Translations under genes and position numbers: made by a program | Source of the DNA: Bacilli bacterium | GTDB taxonomy: Bacteria; Bacillota_I; Bacilli_A; RF39; UBA660 | Reading direction: 5' to 3' | DNA length: 64,000 nt | Assembly: GCA_017410525.1 (NCBI GenBank) | Contig: JAFQQQ010000005.1 | Span: 1-64,000, forward strand | The notes under the pieces: model-generated | What the model was told of the DNA's origin: nothing | The model's database searches: none | Seen by the model: the letters and a program-made list of their open reading frames with translations, nothing else | Shown: one piece after another, positions 60,791 to 64,000 of the stretch | Layout: each line of letters starts with the position of its first letter | Position numbering within the stretch: the stretch's first letter is position 1

Positions 60791-61688
60791 TTTTAGTTGC
60801 TAAATCCTTAATTTTTGTAAAACGATGGTGCAAACCTGACTTAGTAATAGGCACACCTGTTTCCATTGTAATTATTTCACTAAGCTCAACTAGAGACGCT
60901 TCTTTATACTTTTTTCTATATATAGCAGCAATCTTAACTTTATCATCTAACAAATCAAGACCGCCAATACTTTCTATTAGCTCAATGTCTCTTACTTGTT
61001 TATTAGCAGTTTCTATTATTTTATCTACGTTTGCTTGCTCACAATTATTAAGTCTATTAGTCATATTTTTATGATCTCTATATATTCTTATATCTTCAAA
61101 GTATAATAATGCACTTATCGCATTTATCATTCTAAGAAAATCTCCTATTTTTTCTGCTTCTTTTATATATATCATAAATCTATTATCTCTTTTTATAACT
61201 TTACTATTCAAGAAATATGTATTTAATTTATCTTTTATAAACTCCGCATATTCATCTGTATCTACCATAAATTCTAAGTGATACCTGGATTTTTTAGGAT
61301 CATTCACACTACCACATGCAATAAATACTCCCCTTAAATATATTCTAGTTAAATTATCATCATCTAAAACATAACTATTAGGTATATCAGTGTCTAAACT
61401 TAAATCTTTTATTATTAAGTCTTTTTTTTCTTTAATTTCTAATATATATATATAATTCTTACTATAATTATAACCTCTACGAACAGTTATCTTAGGACTT
61501 ATTTTATATATATCTTTTAAAGAATTAAAAATATGTCTAGCAACACTAGAGTTTTCAGTAGTTACTTTAATACAGTTATTATCTATTAAAGCATTATTTT
61601 TTAATATTGCTGAAAGTTCTGATATTGCTTCAATCTTTTCAAGTTCTAATTTACTAAGTTCATTCTTCACTATACTAGTAAAAGACAT
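60774..61688 (-). CDS. whiA: DNA-binding protein WhiA
   Basis: A 304-residue WhiA/YvcL homologue. The N-terminal LAGLIDADG-like domain includes AYLRGVFIACGSVNDPKKSRYHLEF-type sequence (IYLRGVFIACGSVND) and the C-terminal HTH reads ASLVELSEIITMETGVPITKSGLHHRFTKI. It influences cell division and chromosome segregation in Bacillus. It follows yvcK by eight bases as in other Bacillota. Confidence 0.96.
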   Translation of the reverse strand: MSFTSIVKNELSKLELEKIEAISELSAILKNNALIDNNCIKVTTENSSVARHIFNSLKDIYKISPKITVRRGYNYSKNYIYILEIKEKKDLIIKDLSLDTDIPNSYVLDDDNLTRIYLRGVFIACGSVNDPKKSRYHLEFMVDTDEYAEFIKDKLNTYFLNSKVIKRDNRFMIYIKEAEKIGDFLRMINAISALLYFEDIRIYRDHKNMTNRLNNCEQANVDKIIETANKQVRDIELIESIGGLDLLDDKVKIAAIYRKKYKEASLVELSEIITMETGVPITKSGLHHRFTKIKDLATKIRDKK

Positions 61689-61696
61689 AGCATCAC

Positions 61697-62647
61697 CTAC
61701 TTCTTTATTAAGTAATAAAATATATGAAATCCAAGTTTAATATTGTCATGTCTAAGTAGATTATTGTCAGTAATATGAGTAAAATCATCCCCAATAACAT
61801 CTATACCATACTTCTCAAAATTTTCTTCATCATAAACAACTGGATCTTTTTGTTCTTGCGTTTCATAGAATCTAGCCATTTCTCCATCTATTGCGCCTGT
61901 ATTAGCTAAAACTAAATCAATTTTTCTTTTACCTAAATATCCATTTAAAGCTTTAACATGATCAGTTACAGTAAAATCATCAGTCTCTCCAGGTTGAGTC
62001 ATCATATTACAAACATACATAATTTTTGCTTTACTATTTTCTATTTCTTTAACTACTTCATCTATTAACAAGTTAGGTATTATACTTGTAAACAAACTAC
62101 CCATACTAAATAAAATTAAATCTGCATTTTTAATTGCATTTAATGCTTCTTTAGTAGCAACCGCTTCTTCTTTATAATAAACTCTTTTTATCTTAGCGTT
62201 AGTTTCCGTAATATGGTGCTCCCCTTCAATGATACTTCCATCTTCCATATCAGCCATTAAAACTACATTATCTTCTGTTAAAGGAACAACCTTTCCTTTT
62301 AAATTCATAACTTTACTTAAAGCTTCTATACCATCTGATAAGTTACCTCTAATTTCACTTGCTGCTGTTAATAATAAATTACCTACAGTATGACCATCTA
62401 AATCACTAGACGTATTAAATCTATAATTAAACAAATCCATAACTAAAGGTTCTGTTTCTGATAAAGCAACTAAAACTCTTCTTATATCTCCAACAGCCGG
62501 AATGTTAAACTCTTCTCTTAAAATACCAGTACTCTTACCATCATCACATACAGTTACAATAGCAGTTATATCTAAAGGATATTGTTTTAATCCTCTAAGC
62601 AAGTTAGACATTCCTGTCCCACCACCTAGTACAACAACTTTTTTCAC
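61697..62647 (-). CDS. yvcK: YvcK/CofD-like gluconeogenesis and wall-growth factor
   Basis: A 316-residue protein with the N-terminal LGGGTGMSNLLRGLKQYPLDITAIVTVCDDGKS (split over residues 7-40), PAVGDIRRVL and FSMGSLFTSIIPNLL of the CofD-like family. It binds UDP-sugars in B. subtilis and is needed for growth on gluconeogenic carbon and for wall synthesis. The rapZ (yvcJ) gene that often precedes it is not adjacent. Confidence 0.95.
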   Translation of the reverse strand: MKKVVVLGGGTGMSNLLRGLKQYPLDITAIVTVCDDGKSTGILREEFNIPAVGDIRRVLVALSETEPLVMDLFNYRFNTSSDLDGHTVGNLLLTAASEIRGNLSDGIEALSKVMNLKGKVVPLTEDNVVLMADMEDGSIIEGEHHITETNAKIKRVYYKEEAVATKEALNAIKNADLILFSMGSLFTSIIPNLLIDEVVKEIENSKAKIMYVCNMMTQPGETDDFTVTDHVKALNGYLGKRKIDLVLANTGAIDGEMARFYETQEQKDPVVYDEENFEKYGIDVIGDDFTHITDNNLLRHDNIKLGFHIFYYLIKK

Positions 62648-62692
62648 TTAAATCACCATTATAATTATACTATACTTTTAAAAAATATTAAA

Positions 62693-62720
62693 CAAAAAAA
62701 CAGATTAAAATCAATCTGTT
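62693..62720 (-). terminator. Rho-independent terminator of rsmA
   Basis: ACAGATT pairs with AATCTGT around a six-base loop, with seven T residues on the minus strand, overlapping the stop codon. Confidence 0.85.
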
Positions 62721-63544
62721 AAATTATTTGATATGTCAACAAATACTTCTATTGGCAACTGTTCTGCTCTTACACTTAAATCAAAGTTATATTTTTTTAA
62801 TATTTCTTCTATTTTTTCTAAATTATATTTTTTCAAATTATTTTTTATTGTTTTTCTTTTTTGAGTAAATGAGTCTTTTACTAAATTGAAGAATAATTTT
62901 TCATCTTTTAGTTTAAATATATTATTCTTTTTAGTAAACTCTACAACTATACTATCTACATTAGGTTTAGGTATAAATACATTTTTAGATATATCTAATA
63001 GTTTTTTTACATCAAAGTAATAATTTAAATATATAGAAAGTGAATTATATTCTTTTGTATTAGGCTTTGCTTTAAATCTATCTCCTACTTCTTTTTGAAC
63101 CATTACTACTATTTTATCTACTGGTATATTATCTTCTATAAATTTAATTATTATAGGGGTTGTTATATAGTAAGGTAGATTAGCAACTACATATAGTTTT
63201 TTATAATTATATTTCTTTATATCTTCAAGTACATTTGCCTTTAAGAAATCTTTAAATATTATATCTACATTATTACAATCTTTTAAGTTATCTTCTAATA
63301 GTTCTTTAAGTGTTGTATCTATTTCATAACAAAGAACATTTTTAGAATATTGTGATAATTTAAAAGTTAGAGAACCTGCTCCGGGTCCTATTTCTATTAC
63401 TAATGTATCCTTATCTATTTGAGCACTACTAATAATATTATTTATTATATTCTCATCTATTATAAAGTTTTGTCCAAACATTTTTTTAAGATTAAAATTA
63501 TATTTTTCCATTTTTTCTTTAAACTTTATTGGTGAATACTGCAT
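62711..63544 (-). CDS. rsmA: 16S rRNA dimethyladenosine transferase RsmA (KsgA)
   Basis: A 277-residue SAM-dependent methyltransferase. LKKMFGQNFIID, the SAM loop VIEIGPGAGSLT, the catalytic NLPYYITTPII and the C-terminal FTQKRKTIKNNL are conserved. It dimethylates A1518 and A1519. The ATG at 63544 follows GGAGAG; 11 more in-frame residues upstream lack a better site. The usual rnmV gene between yabE and rsmA is absent here. Confidence 0.95.
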   Translation of the reverse strand: MQYSPIKFKEKMEKYNFNLKKMFGQNFIIDENIINNIISSAQIDKDTLVIEIGPGAGSLTFKLSQYSKNVLCYEIDTTLKELLEDNLKDCNNVDIIFKDFLKANVLEDIKKYNYKKLYVVANLPYYITTPIIIKFIEDNIPVDKIVVMVQKEVGDRFKAKPNTKEYNSLSIYLNYYFDVKKLLDISKNVFIPKPNVDSIVVEFTKKNNIFKLKDEKLFFNLVKDSFTQKRKTIKNNLKKYNLEKIEEILKKYNFDLSVRAEQLPIEVFVDISNNLTD

Positions 63545-63587
63545 AATATCTCTCCATTCCATCTTATAATAACACATTTTTATGAAA

Positions 63588-63606
63588 ATAAAAAGGGATT
63601 ACCATC
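63588..63606 (-). terminator. Rho-independent terminator of the 3D-domain gene
   Basis: GGGAT-GGTA-ATCCC followed by five T residues on the minus strand; the loop contains the stop codon. Confidence 0.8.
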
Positions 63607-64000
63607 CCCATCTTTGTACATTAAATGATGTGTTTGAACTAGTAGCTCCACCTGTAAGCGCTTCTTTTTGAGAAGCGAATGCTAAATCCATCCAAACTAC
63701 TCCTTCATTTCTCCAAGCACCTCTCATAGCAGATCCAGTATCTAATACAATTCCAGTAAACTTATTAAGCGTTCCATTATCTACCGTAACTATTGTCCCG
63801 CAAGGGAATGCTTGATGATCTGCAGCAAGTATTCTAACACTACCATATTCATCATCTTTATAATATAATCCATCATAAGTTAAACTATGATTTTTACCAT
63901 TTTCTGTTCTACAAGCAACATTTCCTACTTTACTACATCCAGGACAATCAGGACCATATCCAGTAAGTTTACCTTTATAGTTTCCTTGTTTACCTGTACC
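63599..64000 (-). CDS. 3D-domain cell-wall protein (YabE-like), partial
   Basis: The C-terminal 133 residues of a protein whose start lies beyond the right edge. It is a 3D domain: LTGYGPDCPGCS, then ILAADHQAFPCGTIVTV and VLDTGSAMRG and VWMDLAFAS, giving the conserved aspartates, plus a GGATSSNTSFNVQRWGW end. In B. subtilis yabE, an Rpf-like wall protein, precedes rnmV-ksgA, so locus and domain agree. Upstream domains (G5, DUF348) cannot be seen. Confidence 0.85.
   Translation of the reverse strand, partial: GTGKQGNYKGKLTGYGPDCPGCSKVGNVACRTENGKNHSLTYDGLYYKDDEYGSVRILAADHQAFPCGTIVTVDNGTLNKFTGIVLDTGSAMRGAWRNEGVVWMDLAFASQKEALTGGATSSNTSFNVQRWGW

Noticed and set aside
1-64000. Recoding of TGA as tryptophan, as in some Mollicutes relatives
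   Set aside because: Tryptophan is encoded by TGG throughout, and several genes (for example the relaxase and the racemase) end in TGA.

Overview
The window is a very AT-rich Gram-positive chromosome segment using the standard bacterial code (TGG codes Trp, TGA works as a stop). Endospore genes (mbl-spoIIID-spoIIQ-spoIID, a SpoVB-type flippase, cotJ), B. subtilis-like gene orders (dnaB-rplI-gdpP position; yvcK-whiA; yabE-rsmA) and LPXTG-like surface proteins point to a low-GC Bacillota, probably an uncultured gut lineage of Bacilli near Erysipelotrichales/RF39. That placement is inference. Nearly every gene from 1 to 37.6 kb is on the minus strand.

Region 1 (1 to about 18.15 kb) is the right-hand part of an integrative conjugative element. 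From its right end inward it holds parA-parB, a secreted Cys-containing protein, a 1,199-residue thioester/CnaB adhesin with its own sortase, SSB, several small proteins, a Toprim primase-like protein, an XRE regulator, HU, MobC, a relaxase, PcfB, a VirD4/TraG coupling ATPase, a VirB2-like pilin and a VirB6/TrbL-like channel protein. A serine hydrolase runs off the left edge. The element appears to have inserted into a calcium-type P-type ATPase gene, whose 5' part survives (18145-19014), cut exactly at the conserved VPEG motif.

Region 2 (19-37.6 kb) is chromosomal: a lytic-type cell-wall enzyme, a UvrD-like helicase beside a ClpX paralogue with an unusual N-terminal domain, a second sortase/adhesin pair, housekeeping enzymes (RluA-type pseudouridine synthase, methionine gamma-lyase-like protein, SDR, phosphoesterase), a type IV-like pilin, phosphoketolase, thioredoxin/thioredoxin reductase and the cotJ spore-coat genes, with CotJA and CotJB apparently fused.

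Region 3 (37.7-40 kb) is a small accessory patch behind tRNA-His. It carries a 4Fe-4S-type uracil-DNA glycosylase and a PemK/MazF-like toxin without a recognisable protein antitoxin. The toxin gene lies between two candidate small RNAs, each with its own promoter and terminator. One terminator is nearly identical to the tRNA-His terminator.

Region 4 (40-64 kb) is core: sporulation and cell shape, FtsH and TilS, then a plus-strand operon (Alr-like racemase, ATP-grasp ligase, asparagine synthase) that looks like a D-aspartate/D-isoasparagine peptidoglycan cross-bridge pathway, then RlmH, WalJ-like hydrolase, LysM/G5-like/M23 peptidase, DnaB, bL9, a short DHH-DHHA1 phosphodiesterase at the gdpP position, WhiA, YvcK, RsmA and a 3D-domain protein leaving the right edge. 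No gene-free stretch exceeds 300 bases. Many genes end in a rho-independent terminator that overlaps the stop codon and sits just upstream of the next gene's ribosome binding site.
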